Assembly (NCBI GenBank): GCA_947446835.1
Contig: CANFHS010000009.1
Span: forward strand, 1-19,931
Direction of reading: 5' to 3'
Length of the DNA: 19,931 bases
Origin: Bacteriovoracaceae bacterium
GTDB lineage: Bacteria; Bdellovibrionota; UBA1018
Shown here: positions 1-7,601 of the stretch, one piece after another
How the letters are laid out: the number at the start of each line of letters is the position of its first letter
Position numbering within the stretch: the stretch's first letter is position 1
The notes under the pieces: model-generated
Seen by the model: the letters and a program-made list of their open reading frames with translations, nothing else
Told to the model about the DNA's origin: nothing
Database searches by the model: none
Position numbers and translations under genes: made by a program

Positions 1-1
1 C

Positions 2-142
2 CTGGAGACCCGGGCCGGGGTCATCGCCTCGTCCTGCCCCTTCTGCATGACCATGATGACCGACGGCGTGAAGACCAAGGACATGCAGGCCAAGGTCAAG
101 GTCATGGACCTGGCCGAGCTGATGGACCAGGCCACGCCCTGA
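2..142 (+). CDS. (Fe-S)-binding oxidoreductase with CCG domain, C-terminal fragment
   Basis: Open frame from the window edge to TGA at 140-142, giving the last 46 residues. The segment ASSCPFCMTMMTDGVK is the usual end of the second cysteine-rich (CCG) domain of HdrD/GlpC-like and EtfDH-type Fe-S oxidoreductases, where a CPFC motif precedes a hydrophobic/Met stretch and DG(V/I)K. These proteins pass electrons between flavoproteins and quinones or heterodisulfides at the membrane. The N-terminal ferredoxin and membrane regions lie outside the window, so the subfamily cannot be decided; an electron-transfer-flavoprotein partner is plausible. Two small inverted repeats follow the stop. Confidence 0.75.
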   Translation: METRAGVIASSCPFCMTMMTDGVKTKDMQAKVKVMDLAELMDQATP

Positions 143-144
143 GC

Positions 145-177
145 TGTCCATTTTCTGGACACCGGGCATCCTGCCCG
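145..177 (+). terminator. Two adjacent inverted repeats after the Fe-S oxidoreductase gene
   Basis: TGTCCA-ttttc-TGGACA (145-161) is followed at once by CGGGCA-tcc-TGCCCG (163-177) and then acattttcg. They start three bases past the stop codon, which suits a 3' end. The T tract is poor, so this is at best a weak or factor-assisted terminator. Confidence 0.4.
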
Positions 178-252
178 ACATTTTCGATAGGGTTTGTTGA
201 TTCCGTTCAAAAAAAACGAGACTTCCGCCCGGAATTTCGGTAGGCCGCGGCC

Positions 253-822
253 ATGAAAACTATTTCCATGGTTCCCGCATTCGTGTTCGTCCTGGCTGTG
301 GCGATGGGCTGGGCCTGCGGCCCGATGAGCAAGACCTCCCGTTTCGCCAGCAACAAGCCCAGCGTGGCCTCGCCGCGCCCCACCCCGACCATCACTGCGG
401 CTCCGGGCGCAAGCCAGCCGAGCCCGGCCAAGCCGGCCACGGTCCTGTTCCCGGTCAATCTGACCCAGGAATCGCCCCCCCCGGCTGATCCGCAGAAAAA
501 GACCATCGAACGGCACACCGACCTGTCGGAAGCCACCCTCGCCCAGCTGCGCCAGGGGCGCGTTGCGGAGTTCCCGACCATCCATGCCCTGACCGCACCG
601 GTCGTGGGCTACCTGGCTGTCACCCTGAACCTGAGCGGCATCCAGGCCCGGGCCGATGAGCTGGGTCAGCTGGTGAGCAAGTTCGACGCCAAGGTGGAAA
701 TCAAGGCCGACGGCAAGACCCTGAGCCTCCAGATCGCCAACGCCCTGAGTGGCGGCGAATGGGCCGTTCTGCGCGACAATGTGGTGGCCATTACCCTGGT
801 CGTGGCCGAGCCGCAGCAGTAA
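253..822 (+). CDS. Exported proline-rich protein of unknown function
   Basis: 189 residues. The N-terminus MKTISMVPAFVFVLAVAMGWA is a secretion signal with a hydrophobic core at about 6-18. Cys22 follows directly, but the preceding residues (G-W-A) are a poor lipobox, so either a non-canonical lipoprotein or signal peptidase I cleavage is possible. Residues about 36-80 are a low-complexity linker rich in Pro, Ala, Ser and Thr, followed by a basic/polar stretch. The C-terminal half (about 115-186) looks like a folded alpha/beta domain, with alternating hydrophobics in VVGYLAVTLNLSG and WAVLRDNVVAITLVV. I do not recognise a family. The Shine-Dalgarno is weak (gtagg about 10 bases before the ATG). 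The gene stands alone and is followed by a terminator. Confidence 0.75.
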   Translation: MKTISMVPAFVFVLAVAMGWACGPMSKTSRFASNKPSVASPRPTPTITAAPGASQPSPAKPATVLFPVNLTQESPPPADPQKKTIERHTDLSEATLAQLRQGRVAEFPTIHALTAPVVGYLAVTLNLSGIQARADELGQLVSKFDAKVEIKADGKTLSLQIANALSGGEWAVLRDNVVAITLVVAEPQQ

Positions 823-842
823 GTTTCAGTCCAGAACGAACG

Positions 843-882
843 AAGGGCTGGTCTCCCCTGGAGATCAGCCCTTCTTCATTTT
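843..882 (+). terminator. Intrinsic terminator between convergent genes
   Basis: A 13-bp stem (843-855 with 861-873) contains one G-U pair and closes a 5-base loop; it is followed by cttcatttt. It lies 20 bases past the stop of the exported-protein gene and just outside the stop of the convergent minus-strand gene. The T-rich side serves the plus strand. Read from the minus strand the flank is T-poor, so it would be less effective there. Confidence 0.75.
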
Positions 883-1070
883 CAGCCGCGCTGATCAGCG
901 GGCAGGTAGTCCTTGTGATGCGAGATGAACCGCTTCAGGGCGGTGTTCACCAGCTCGGCGCGGGGAATCCGGGAATGCTTTTCCATGGCCTGGATTCGAT
1001 CAGCGACTTCTTTTTCAACTTCAACTTCAAGTTTCGCGGTCGGACCTTTGAGCTTGTAATCGTCTTTCAT
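882..1070 (-). CDS. Small ribbon-helix-helix (CopG/Arc-type) protein
   Basis: 62 residues. The pattern is a lysine-rich N-terminus, a beta strand of alternating residues (AKLEVEVEKEV), an amphipathic helix (ADRIQAMEKHS), a turn, and a second helix (PRAELVNTALKRFISHH). This is the strand-helix-helix fold of dimeric DNA-binding proteins, in which the strand enters the major groove. It is the last gene of the lysine operon: the ATG is 11 bases beyond the stop of the VWA gene, and TAAGG, overlapping that stop, can act as ribosome binding site. It may autoregulate the operon. No toxin partner lies next to it, which argues against a simple toxin-antitoxin pair. The fold is inferred from the sequence pattern alone. 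Confidence 0.7.
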   Translation of the reverse strand: MKDDYKLKGPTAKLEVEVEKEVADRIQAMEKHSRIPRAELVNTALKRFISHHKDYLPADQRG

Positions 1071-1081
1071 GGGGCGGGACC

Positions 1082-2071
1082 TTAGCCGAGAGAACGCCCC
1101 CGGAGCAAGTCCTTCACGACCCCGTACATGGTCATGGGAAGGGTCTCCAGGTTACCCACCTCCTGCAGGCGCCCCCGGCCCTTGCGGGCCAATTCGCGGC
1201 ACAGGTCCAGGCTGGCCCGCTCATAGCCCATCTTGAGGACGACCAGGTGGTGGAACCGGGGGGCCAGATAGGCCGGATCCCTGCCTGCCGTGTACTTTCC
1301 ATCGGTCAAAAGGACGGTGGAAGGCGTCCGGCTCCGGGCCTCGGTGGCCGCGTCCCGGGAAAGCTTCAGGGAAGCCCTCAGGCCCTCCTCCAGGTGGGTG
1401 TAGCCCTGAGCAGGAACGTCCAGGAAACGCTCGACCAGCTTCTGGAGCGAAAGCCGCTCCTGGGGCCGCTTGATGACCTTGGCCTCGTTCTCAAAAGCCA
1501 CGATCCCGATGGGATCCTCCGGAAACTGCAGAAGCACCACGGCCAGGGCCACCGCCGTGAGGGCCAGCTTCTCGCCCGTCATGGATAGGCTCGTATCCAC
1601 GCTCAGGATGATAGGCTGCCGGCGGGCTGTGCTGTAGGTCATCCAGATGTCGTCTGGCGTCAGCGGGACTTCGCCGCCACCGGCTGCGACTCCCAGGGTG
1701 GAATTCTCGATCGTCTCGTCCAGGTCGATATCCGTCTGTTCGGCGTCCGCGGGAAGCTGCGACCAGGGTTCGACATGCGATTGCATGGGGTGCACCACCG
1801 ACCCCAGGATGGCCTGGGCACGGTCGATGATGGCCTGGGCGGAAATGCGGCGAAGCTGGTGGGCGCGGCTCCTGAGGCCGGGCTTTCCCTTGAACTCGTG
1901 GTAGCGCGTGGCCACGTCCCAGGCGCTGGCGCTCTCCAGCTCAGGAGCGAACTCGTCGTCGCTCATCTGGGCCGAGCTTCCAAACGCCTCCGGAGGCATG
2001 AAGACCACCGACTTTTGCCCCAGAGGGCCTGCCGAATCGAAGATGCTCCGATAGTTCTTCTGGCGATCCAA
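1082..2071 (-). CDS. VWA-domain protein, partner of the MoxR ATPase in the lysine aminomutase operon
   Basis: 329 residues. The C-terminal half is a von Willebrand A domain with a complete metal site: DTSLS at 159-163 (DxSxS), Thr225 in GYTHLEEGL, and Asp257 in VLLTDG. The N-terminal 150 residues are mostly helical and charged and include DIDLDETIE (114-122), a segment type often seen just before the VWA domain of MoxR-linked and chelatase-D-like proteins. There is no signal peptide or membrane segment, so it is cytoplasmic. In such pairs the VWA protein binds the client and the AAA+ ring remodels it. The start is uncertain: I use TTG at 2071, which has only a weak upstream AAGG. The frame stays open upstream, and a CTG overlapping the MoxR stop is also conceivable. 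Confidence 0.85.
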   Translation of the reverse strand: MDRQKNYRSIFDSAGPLGQKSVVFMPPEAFGSSAQMSDDEFAPELESASAWDVATRYHEFKGKPGLRSRAHQLRRISAQAIIDRAQAILGSVVHPMQSHVEPWSQLPADAEQTDIDLDETIENSTLGVAAGGGEVPLTPDDIWMTYSTARRQPIILSVDTSLSMTGEKLALTAVALAVVLLQFPEDPIGIVAFENEAKVIKRPQERLSLQKLVERFLDVPAQGYTHLEEGLRASLKLSRDAATEARSRTPSTVLLTDGKYTAGRDPAYLAPRFHHLVVLKMGYERASLDLCRELARKGRGRLQEVGNLETLPMTMYGVVKDLLRGRSLG

Positions 2072-2118
2072 CCCGGGGTCCGAGGCCTTGGGCGCTGGCT
2101 CCTGGCCCGGCTTCCGGG

Positions 2119-3039
2119 TCAGGTCTTTTTTCGGGAATCGGGGCCTCCCGCCCCGGCATCCCGGTCCAGGGTCTCCTGGACCAGCTCCCGGAGGAGGGCC
2201 GCCACCTCCTGCTGGTGCGAGGCGTCCGACTCCACATCGCGCTCGATCTCGATCCGGGTCGGCAGGGCCATGAGGGCAGCCTGGAGAAACGCCTGCCCGA
2301 ATTCGGCGCCATCCGCCAGGAAGACCGCAGCCAGCTCGGCCAGGCTGATGGCCGCGCGCACGCTGGCTCCCCGCCGGATGCGCGGATGCGCCCGGGTGGC
2401 ACGCGCCAGGCCCACCGCGACCCGGGCCAGACGACCCGCATTCTTGCCCGCGGACGTGCCCTCCAGACGGGCCAGCACGATCTCCTGCTCCTCGGCCTGC
2501 GACTGGTAATCGATGACCACCAGCTCGAAGCGATCCAGGATCGCCTCACTCAGGTGCGAGGTGGCCACGAACTCCTTTGGATTCTGGGTGGCGATGACCA
2601 GGAATCCGGGCCGAGCGCGCACCTCACCGAGCCTCGGCACGACCACCACACCCTCGTCGATGGCCGGAAGCAGGATGTTCTGGACCCCTTCGGGCAGGCG
2701 GTTCAGCTCGTTGATGAAGAGCACCCCACCCTCGCGCATGGCCTGGACCAGGGGGCCTGCCACGAAGGTCTCCTCGCTGAACCCCTTCTTGATCACGCTC
2801 GGCGGATCAAACCAGCCCGAAAGCTTCTGCTCGCTGTAACGGCTGTCGCCATCCACGCGGAAAACGGGCCGCTTGAGCTCGCGGGTCGCCGAAAGAGCCA
2901 GATGGGTCTTGCCCACCCCGACCGCGCCCTCGAGCAGCACGTTCCGGCCGGCACGGATGCAGGCACGCAGCTTGAGCAGCTCCTCGTCCCGGCCCACCAG
3001 GGCCTGGGTTCCTGCCTCGCTCTTTTTCTGGGGACTCAT
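2119..3039 (-). CDS. MoxR-family AAA+ ATPase, coupled to kamE
   Basis: 306 residues, the usual MoxR length. Walker A is GAVGVGKT (38-45). The Walker B region is GVLFINELNR (105-114), with Asn110 where the Asp of the DE pair is usual. Sensor 1 is ATQNP (150-154), a probable arginine finger lies in LSEAILDRF (Arg170), and a sensor-2-like Arg228 is in the C-terminal helical lid. MoxR proteins form hexamers that use ATP to remodel or mature client enzymes together with a VWA protein (RavA-ViaA, NorQ-NorD and CbbQ-CbbO are known pairs). Its ATG overlaps the kamE stop as ATGA, which implies translational coupling. That arrangement makes lysine 5,6-aminomutase the likely client. The client is inferred; the family is clear. 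Confidence 0.9.
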   Translation of the reverse strand: MSPQKKSEAGTQALVGRDEELLKLRACIRAGRNVLLEGAVGVGKTHLALSATRELKRPVFRVDGDSRYSEQKLSGWFDPPSVIKKGFSEETFVAGPLVQAMREGGVLFINELNRLPEGVQNILLPAIDEGVVVVPRLGEVRARPGFLVIATQNPKEFVATSHLSEAILDRFELVVIDYQSQAEEQEIVLARLEGTSAGKNAGRLARVAVGLARATRAHPRIRRGASVRAAISLAELAAVFLADGAEFGQAFLQAALMALPTRIEIERDVESDASHQQEVAALLRELVQETLDRDAGAGGPDSRKKT

Positions 3040-3857
3040 GACTTCTTGCCTTTCTTCCGGGCCGGAGCCTTCGGTTTTGCTTCATCCAGGCTCACGCCCT
3101 GGCGCCGCAGGAATTCCTCGACGATGTAGCTGGCCACATCCGATGGCTTGGTGCCGACGCCGAAGCCCGCATCAAAGCCGCACTCCAGGGCCAGGGGATG
3201 GGTCACACGGGGTCCCCCCGCCACGAAGATCATCTTTTCCAGCAGCCCCTGCTTCTTGGCACGAGCCATCAGGTCCTTGAGGTCGCGCTGGTGGATGTTG
3301 TGCTGGGTCACCACCTTGGACACCAGGATGGCGTCGGCCTTGGCCTCCACCGCCCTCTTGAGCAGGTCCTCGTTCAGCACCTGGGCACCCAGATTGCGCG
3401 CGTCCAGCCACTGGTAGCGTTCCAGGCCGTAGTCGCCCGCAAAGCCCTTCATGTTCATGATGGCATCGATGCCGACCGTATGGGCATCAAAACCCGTGCA
3501 CGCGCCCAGGACCACGAGCTTGCGCCCGATGCGCGTGCGGATGATCTCGTCGATCTCCTCGCGTGCCCGCTTCTGCGCATCCACCTTCAGGACCTTGATG
3601 GCCGTGAAGTCGACCGAGAATTTCGTGTTTCCGTAGATGACGAAGGTCGAAAAGCCCTCGGCCGCCTTCTCCATGGTGGCGACCTTCACGGGATCGAAGC
3701 CCATCTTCTGGCAGAACTGCACTGCCGCCTCGCGGGCCTCGGGCGACGGCTCCACGGGCAGGGTGAAGCACAGCTGGACAGTCCCATCGTCCATGATGTC
3801 GCCATAAGGCCGGAGCTTCTTGAGGTTGACCTTCCGGGGTCCGGTTTCGCCGCTCAT
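3036..3857 (-). CDS. kamE: Lysine 5,6-aminomutase beta subunit (cobalamin-binding)
   Basis: 273 residues (about 260 in the clostridial enzyme). KamE carries the Rossmann domain that binds adenosylcobalamin and supplies the lysine that holds PLP. The cobalamin motif DxHxxG is seen as DAHTVG, with the lower-ligand His at 126. Eleven residues on, Lys137 in MNMKGFAGDYG matches the PLP lysine of the family. With KamD it moves the terminal amino group of beta-lysine (or D-lysine) to the neighbouring carbon by a radical route. I chose the ATG at 3857 because GAGGA sits about nine bases upstream; an upstream TTG at 3896 would overlap kamD and has no better support. kamD ends 25 bases before. The C-terminal tail is Lys/Pro-rich. 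Confidence 0.95.
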   Translation of the reverse strand: MSGETGPRKVNLKKLRPYGDIMDDGTVQLCFTLPVEPSPEAREAAVQFCQKMGFDPVKVATMEKAAEGFSTFVIYGNTKFSVDFTAIKVLKVDAQKRAREEIDEIIRTRIGRKLVVLGACTGFDAHTVGIDAIMNMKGFAGDYGLERYQWLDARNLGAQVLNEDLLKRAVEAKADAILVSKVVTQHNIHQRDLKDLMARAKKQGLLEKMIFVAGGPRVTHPLALECGFDAGFGVGTKPSDVASYIVEEFLRRQGVSLDEAKPKAPARKKGKKS

Positions 3858-3882
3858 GATGCTTTTTCCTCGCGCCTGTGGA

Positions 3883-5448
3883 TCAAAGGAGCTCAAAGAA
3901 GGGGTTGAGGTAACCTTGGGCCCTGACGATCACGCCATCGTGGCCCTTGCCTCCGGTTTCCGTCCGGCTGACTTCCGCAAAAGCCCGCTCCTCGATGGCC
4001 TTCATGAGGCCCTTGCCATGGATCATCTCGAGGTGGGCCACGGTCTCATCGAGCACCTTCTCGGCCCACTTCTCGATGATGCCGTTCGGGCGGAAGGAGA
4101 TGTCCGCACCCAGGTCCTTGGCCCCGCCGAAGATGTACTTGGCGTTCTTGATCGACATCCAGCGGTCCTGCAGCAGCGGAGTGTGCATGGCCTCGGTGGC
4201 CATGCCCAGGAGCTGGATGGTCTGACCGGTCAGCACACCCACGAAGTTGAACATGGCGTCCATGAGGTGGCTGTAGAAGATGTCCCCGCACTTGTGGCGC
4301 GTGGGCGGCATGAACTTGATGGGGGCCTTCGGGAAGATGTCGCGGGTCATCTGGGCACGCGCAATCTCGAGGAGGAACACGTTCGGATGCTCGGGGTTCA
4401 TCTCCTGCGCATGGCCCAGGCCCATGAGGTTCTCGGTCATGTGGGCGTGCGAAGCGAAGCGCTCGTTGATGAACTGGGACGCCAGCACCTGGTGGCCGTT
4501 TTCGACCGCATCGGCGGTGGTCAGGTAGTTGTCCTCGCCCGTGTGGATCACGATGCGGCTGAGCGCGATGATCAGACGCGAAAAATGCTGGTCAATCAGC
4601 GTGCGCTTCATGTTGATGTCGCGGAACAGGATGCCGTACATCGCGTCGTTGAGGAGGAAGTCCAGGCGCTCCAGAGCGCCCAGGGCCGCGATCTCCGGCA
4701 TGCAAAGACCCGAGCAGTAGTTCGTCAGCCGGATGTAGCGCCCGAGCTTTCGGCTCTCCTCGTCCAGGGCCTCGCGCATGATGCGGAAGTTTTCCTGCGT
4801 GGCGTAGGTGCCGCCGAAGCCTTCGGTGGTGGCGCCGTGGGGCACGAAATCCAGCAGCGACTGGGCGGTGGAACGGATCACCGCGATGGCGTCCGCACCG
4901 GCCTGGGCCGCCGCTCGCGCCTGGATCACGTCATCAAAGATGTTCCCCGTGGCGACGATCACATAAAGCAAGGGGCCGTTCTTGCCCTCGGGATCGAAGG
5001 TGTCCCTGGTTTCGCGCCGGATCCCGTCCCGCTGTTCACGCCGCTCCACCAGCAGGTCGCGGGCCTGCTCGCAAAGCTCGCGGGCCTTGGCGCGCACGGT
5101 GGCCTCAGGAGCGCGCGGGAGCTTCAGGAGATCCACCTTGCCGCGCGCGACGGCGGACCCTAGCTCGGCCGCGGACATCTTCTTCTGGATCATCCCGTTG
5201 GCAAACCAGTGCAGCACGCCTTGACCCAGGACACCCGCCTTGTGGAGCGTGTCGATGATGGCATTGACCTCGGGGTAATACTGGCCGTTCCTGGTCACGG
5301 CGCCATTGACGCCCAGAAGCCTGAGCGTGGCTCGCTCGATGGCGATGGTCGTGTGGGCTTGGATGAGGCCCTCGATGGGACGTGCGATCGAGGACGCAAG
5401 CTTCCGGCAGGTCTCGATTTTCTTGGGGTCGAGCGAAAGATGGGCCAT
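3883..5448 (-). CDS. kamD: Lysine 5,6-aminomutase alpha subunit
   Basis: 521 residues, close to the 516 or so of the Clostridium sticklandii subunit. KamD is the TIM-barrel subunit that holds substrate and PLP against the cobalamin of KamE. Family blocks are plain: VATGNIFDDVIQARAAAQAG (165-184), AVIRSTAQSLLDFVPHGAT (189-207), YCSGLCMPEIAALGALERLD (244-263), NDAMYGILFRDINM (267-280) and PPTRHKCGDIFYSH. Tyr271 probably corresponds to the PLP-contacting tyrosine of the clostridial protein, by alignment from memory. Initiation is at an ATG preceded by AGGAG about 12 bases upstream, 27 bases after the kdd stop. The single-barrel size and the separate B12 subunit rule out ornithine 4,5-aminomutase, whose large subunit is about 730 residues. 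Confidence 0.96.
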   Translation of the reverse strand: MAHLSLDPKKIETCRKLASSIARPIEGLIQAHTTIAIERATLRLLGVNGAVTRNGQYYPEVNAIIDTLHKAGVLGQGVLHWFANGMIQKKMSAAELGSAVARGKVDLLKLPRAPEATVRAKARELCEQARDLLVERREQRDGIRRETRDTFDPEGKNGPLLYVIVATGNIFDDVIQARAAAQAGADAIAVIRSTAQSLLDFVPHGATTEGFGGTYATQENFRIMREALDEESRKLGRYIRLTNYCSGLCMPEIAALGALERLDFLLNDAMYGILFRDINMKRTLIDQHFSRLIIALSRIVIHTGEDNYLTTADAVENGHQVLASQFINERFASHAHMTENLMGLGHAQEMNPEHPNVFLLEIARAQMTRDIFPKAPIKFMPPTRHKCGDIFYSHLMDAMFNFVGVLTGQTIQLLGMATEAMHTPLLQDRWMSIKNAKYIFGGAKDLGADISFRPNGIIEKWAEKVLDETVAHLEMIHGKGLMKAIEERAFAEVSRTETGGKGHDGVIVRAQGYLNPFFELL

Positions 5449-5475
5449 GGCAGGACGGTCTCCTGGGCGGGGCGC

Positions 5476-6534
5476 TCAGCAGTAGGTTTCGGTAAACAGC
5501 TTCCGAAGCTCGGGACTTTCCCGAAGTAGACCCAGTGCCAATTCCGCGTGGCCCTCAGTATAGCCATTCCCGATTCTGAGGTCTACGTCAGCCCCCACGC
5601 CTTCGGCACCCAAGGCAGCCCGGGTGAAACTGGTGGCCATGCTGAAAAAATAGACGATCCCGCCGCTCCGGCAAGAAAGGACGCACGACATCTCGGTTTC
5701 GGGAATATTGGCCACGTTGATGACCACCTCGGCCAGGTGGCCTCCGGTGGCTGCGCGGACCTTCTCCATCACCTCGACCGCGTTCCGGGCATCGGCCTGG
5801 ATGACGTGGTCCACAAACGGAAGACTTTGGAGCCTCTGGATTCCCTCCTGGGAGTAATCCACGGCCACGGTCCGCACGCCGGGCTTCCTCTTGGCCTCAT
5901 AAAGGCAGAGCACCCCTGACTTGCCGCCCCCGCCCACCACGACCACCGTCTGGCCCGGGTGGACGAGCTTGCGGGTCTGGGCGGGTGCTCCCGCCACATC
6001 CAGCACCGCCAGGGCGACGGTGTCCGGAAGGTCGGTGGGAAGCTTGGCAAAGATGCCTGAGGCAAAAAGGATCGCGTGGCCTTCGATATCCACCCGGTCG
6101 ATCTCCGGGTGGATCTTCACGATCTTCCGGATGGAAAGAGGGGTCAAGGAAAGCGAGACGAGCGAAGCGATCCGGTCGCCGACCTTCACGGGCTTCTGCT
6201 GGACCGGGAACTTCGGGCCCACCTGGGCCACGCGCCCGATGAACATTCCGCCAGAACCCGTCACCGGATTGTGCTGCTTGCCCCGGCGGGCCACGAGCCC
6301 GAGGATGGCCTCCTCGATCTTCTTCACATCGCCTGAGCAGGAGTCCGAGATCTGCTTGAAGGAGGCTGAGTCGATGTTCAGGCTCTCCACTTCCACCAGA
6401 AGCTCATCCTCGGCGATCGGAAGCGATGGGTCCACCGCATCGGCCTGCTGGGGCAAAAGCCCGGCGCGACCCAGAACCCGCCGGATTCCCAGCGGGTCGC
6501 CTGGACGGAACGCGGGAGACGAACCCCCTGCCAT
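5476..6534 (-). CDS. kdd: L-erythro-3,5-diaminohexanoate dehydrogenase
   Basis: 352 residues. Kdd oxidatively deaminates 3,5-diaminohexanoate, the KamDE product, to 3-oxo-5-aminohexanoate with NAD(P)+. It belongs to a medium-chain-dehydrogenase-like family without the usual zinc motifs. Characteristic segments are NPVTGSGGMFIG (about 89-100), the nucleotide-binding loop VVVVGGGGKSGVL (about 197-209), and the C-terminal RIGNGYTEGHAELALG. The ATG at 6534 shares one base with the TGA of the preceding dehydrogenase (TGATG), so the two are probably translated together. A GTG one codon earlier is an alternative. Adjacency to kamDE makes the assignment firm. Confidence 0.93.
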   Translation of the reverse strand: MAGGSSPAFRPGDPLGIRRVLGRAGLLPQQADAVDPSLPIAEDELLVEVESLNIDSASFKQISDSCSGDVKKIEEAILGLVARRGKQHNPVTGSGGMFIGRVAQVGPKFPVQQKPVKVGDRIASLVSLSLTPLSIRKIVKIHPEIDRVDIEGHAILFASGIFAKLPTDLPDTVALAVLDVAGAPAQTRKLVHPGQTVVVVGGGGKSGVLCLYEAKRKPGVRTVAVDYSQEGIQRLQSLPFVDHVIQADARNAVEVMEKVRAATGGHLAEVVINVANIPETEMSCVLSCRSGGIVYFFSMATSFTRAALGAEGVGADVDLRIGNGYTEGHAELALGLLRESPELRKLFTETYC

Positions 6535-7601
6535 CACTTCTTGGCGGCGCGGGCCTTGGCCAGGCGCTCTTCCACGATCTGATCGGCCATGAGGAAGGTG
6601 GGCTTCTTCTCGGCGGCGGCGCGCTCCAGGATCTGGGCGACCGTCTGTCCGATGCGCTCGCAGTGCGCGAACGCGGCCTCCTTGCTGTAGCCATTCTGGC
6701 CGGCCTGGCCGCCTTCATAATAGATGTTGATCAGGCCGCCGGCATTGATTGCGTAGTCCGGAGCGTACAGGATACCCCGCTTCATGAGCTCGTGACCTTC
6801 GGCCGCCGAAAGCAGCTGGTTGTTGGCCGCGCCGGCCACGACCTTGGTCTTGAGCCGGGGAAGTGTCTCGGGGTTGATGACGGCGCCCAGGGCATTGGGC
6901 GAGAAGATGTCGCAGGCCACATCATAGATGGCATCAGGGCGGACCGTCTCGATGCCGTATTTCTTGACCGCGCGGTCGATCACGGCCTGATCCACGTCAC
7001 AGCCGATGACCTTGGCGCCCTCGGCAACCAGATGCTCGATCAGGTAATAAGCCACCGAGCCCAGGCCCTGGACGGCAATGGTCAGACCCTTGAGCGAGTC
7101 GGTGCCGAAAGCCGCTTTCGCACAGGCCTTCATGCCGTGGTAGGTGCCCCAGCCCGTGGCGGGCGACGGATCGCCGCTCGAACCGGCCACGCCGTCGATG
7201 CCCAGCACGTGGCGAGTCCTGGTCTTGACGGCCTTGAGATCATCCGAGCCGATGCCGACGTCCTTGGCGGTGACGTAGGTGCCACCCAGACGCTCGACGT
7301 ATTCACCGAAGCGCGCCAGCATGGCGGGGTTCTTCTGGGTCTTGGAATCGCCCAGGATGACGGCCTTTCCGCCGCCCCAATTCAGGCCCGAGATGGCCGC
7401 CTTGTAGGTCATGCCCTTGGACAACCGCAACACGTCGGTCAGGGCTTCCTGCTCGTCCTTGTAGTTCCACATCCGGCAGCCACCCACCGCGGGCCCAAGC
7501 ACCGTGGTGTGCACCGAAATGATGGCCTTCAGGCCCACACTTTCGTCGTGGCAGAACACAAGTTGCTCGAACTGATCGGAAGCCAGTTTCTGGAAGACCA
7601 T
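6534..7601 (-). CDS. Leucine-type amino acid dehydrogenase (Glu/Leu/Phe/Val dehydrogenase family)
   Basis: 355 residues, the length of octameric leucine dehydrogenases and well short of glutamate dehydrogenases. Landmarks are GPAVGGCRMW (36-45), Lys67 in MTYKAA, the catalytic Lys79 in NWGGGKAV, Asp114 in AKDVG, and the dinucleotide fold GLGSVA (179-184) ending in an acidic CDVD, which favours NAD+. The reaction would be reversible oxidative deamination of branched-chain or related L-amino acids to 2-oxo acids. It opens the lysine operon, with GAGGA about nine bases before the ATG, and is fused translationally to kdd. Its substrate here is unknown: leucine or valine by family, or a lysine-pathway amine or an amino-group recycling role by context. 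Confidence 0.85.
   Translation of the reverse strand: MVFQKLASDQFEQLVFCHDESVGLKAIISVHTTVLGPAVGGCRMWNYKDEQEALTDVLRLSKGMTYKAAISGLNWGGGKAVILGDSKTQKNPAMLARFGEYVERLGGTYVTAKDVGIGSDDLKAVKTRTRHVLGIDGVAGSSGDPSPATGWGTYHGMKACAKAAFGTDSLKGLTIAVQGLGSVAYYLIEHLVAEGAKVIGCDVDQAVIDRAVKKYGIETVRPDAIYDVACDIFSPNALGAVINPETLPRLKTKVVAGAANNQLLSAAEGHELMKRGILYAPDYAINAGGLINIYYEGGQAGQNGYSKEAAFAHCERIGQTVAQILERAAAEKKPTFLMADQIVEERLAKARAAKK

Noticed and set aside
882..1070. Antitoxin of a type II toxin-antitoxin system
   Set aside because: No toxin-like gene on either side; it is the last gene of a metabolic operon and faces a convergent unrelated gene.
1941..2549. Minus-strand frame bridging the MoxR and VWA genes, suggesting a frameshift or fusion
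   Set aside because: Its composition is Arg/Ser/Trp-rich and lacks motifs; the MoxR and VWA frames both reach normal ends, so there is no need for a frameshift.
2119..3039. Reading the AAA+/VWA pair as cobaltochelatase CobS/CobT
   Set aside because: The AAA+/VWA make-up is similar, but CobT is longer with a different N-terminal region, no cobN or cob genes are near, and kamDE is the coupled neighbour. Kept only as an analogy.
3858..3896. Longer KamE starting at a TTG at 3896
   Set aside because: It would overlap kamD, has no better ribosome binding site, and adds residues not needed by the family; the ATG at 3857 has GAGGA at proper distance.
3820..5163. Long plus-strand open frame of 447 codons opposite kamD
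   Set aside because: Rich in His, Asp, Gly and Val as expected from the antisense of a GC-rich gene; no family features; kamD on the other strand is unmistakable.
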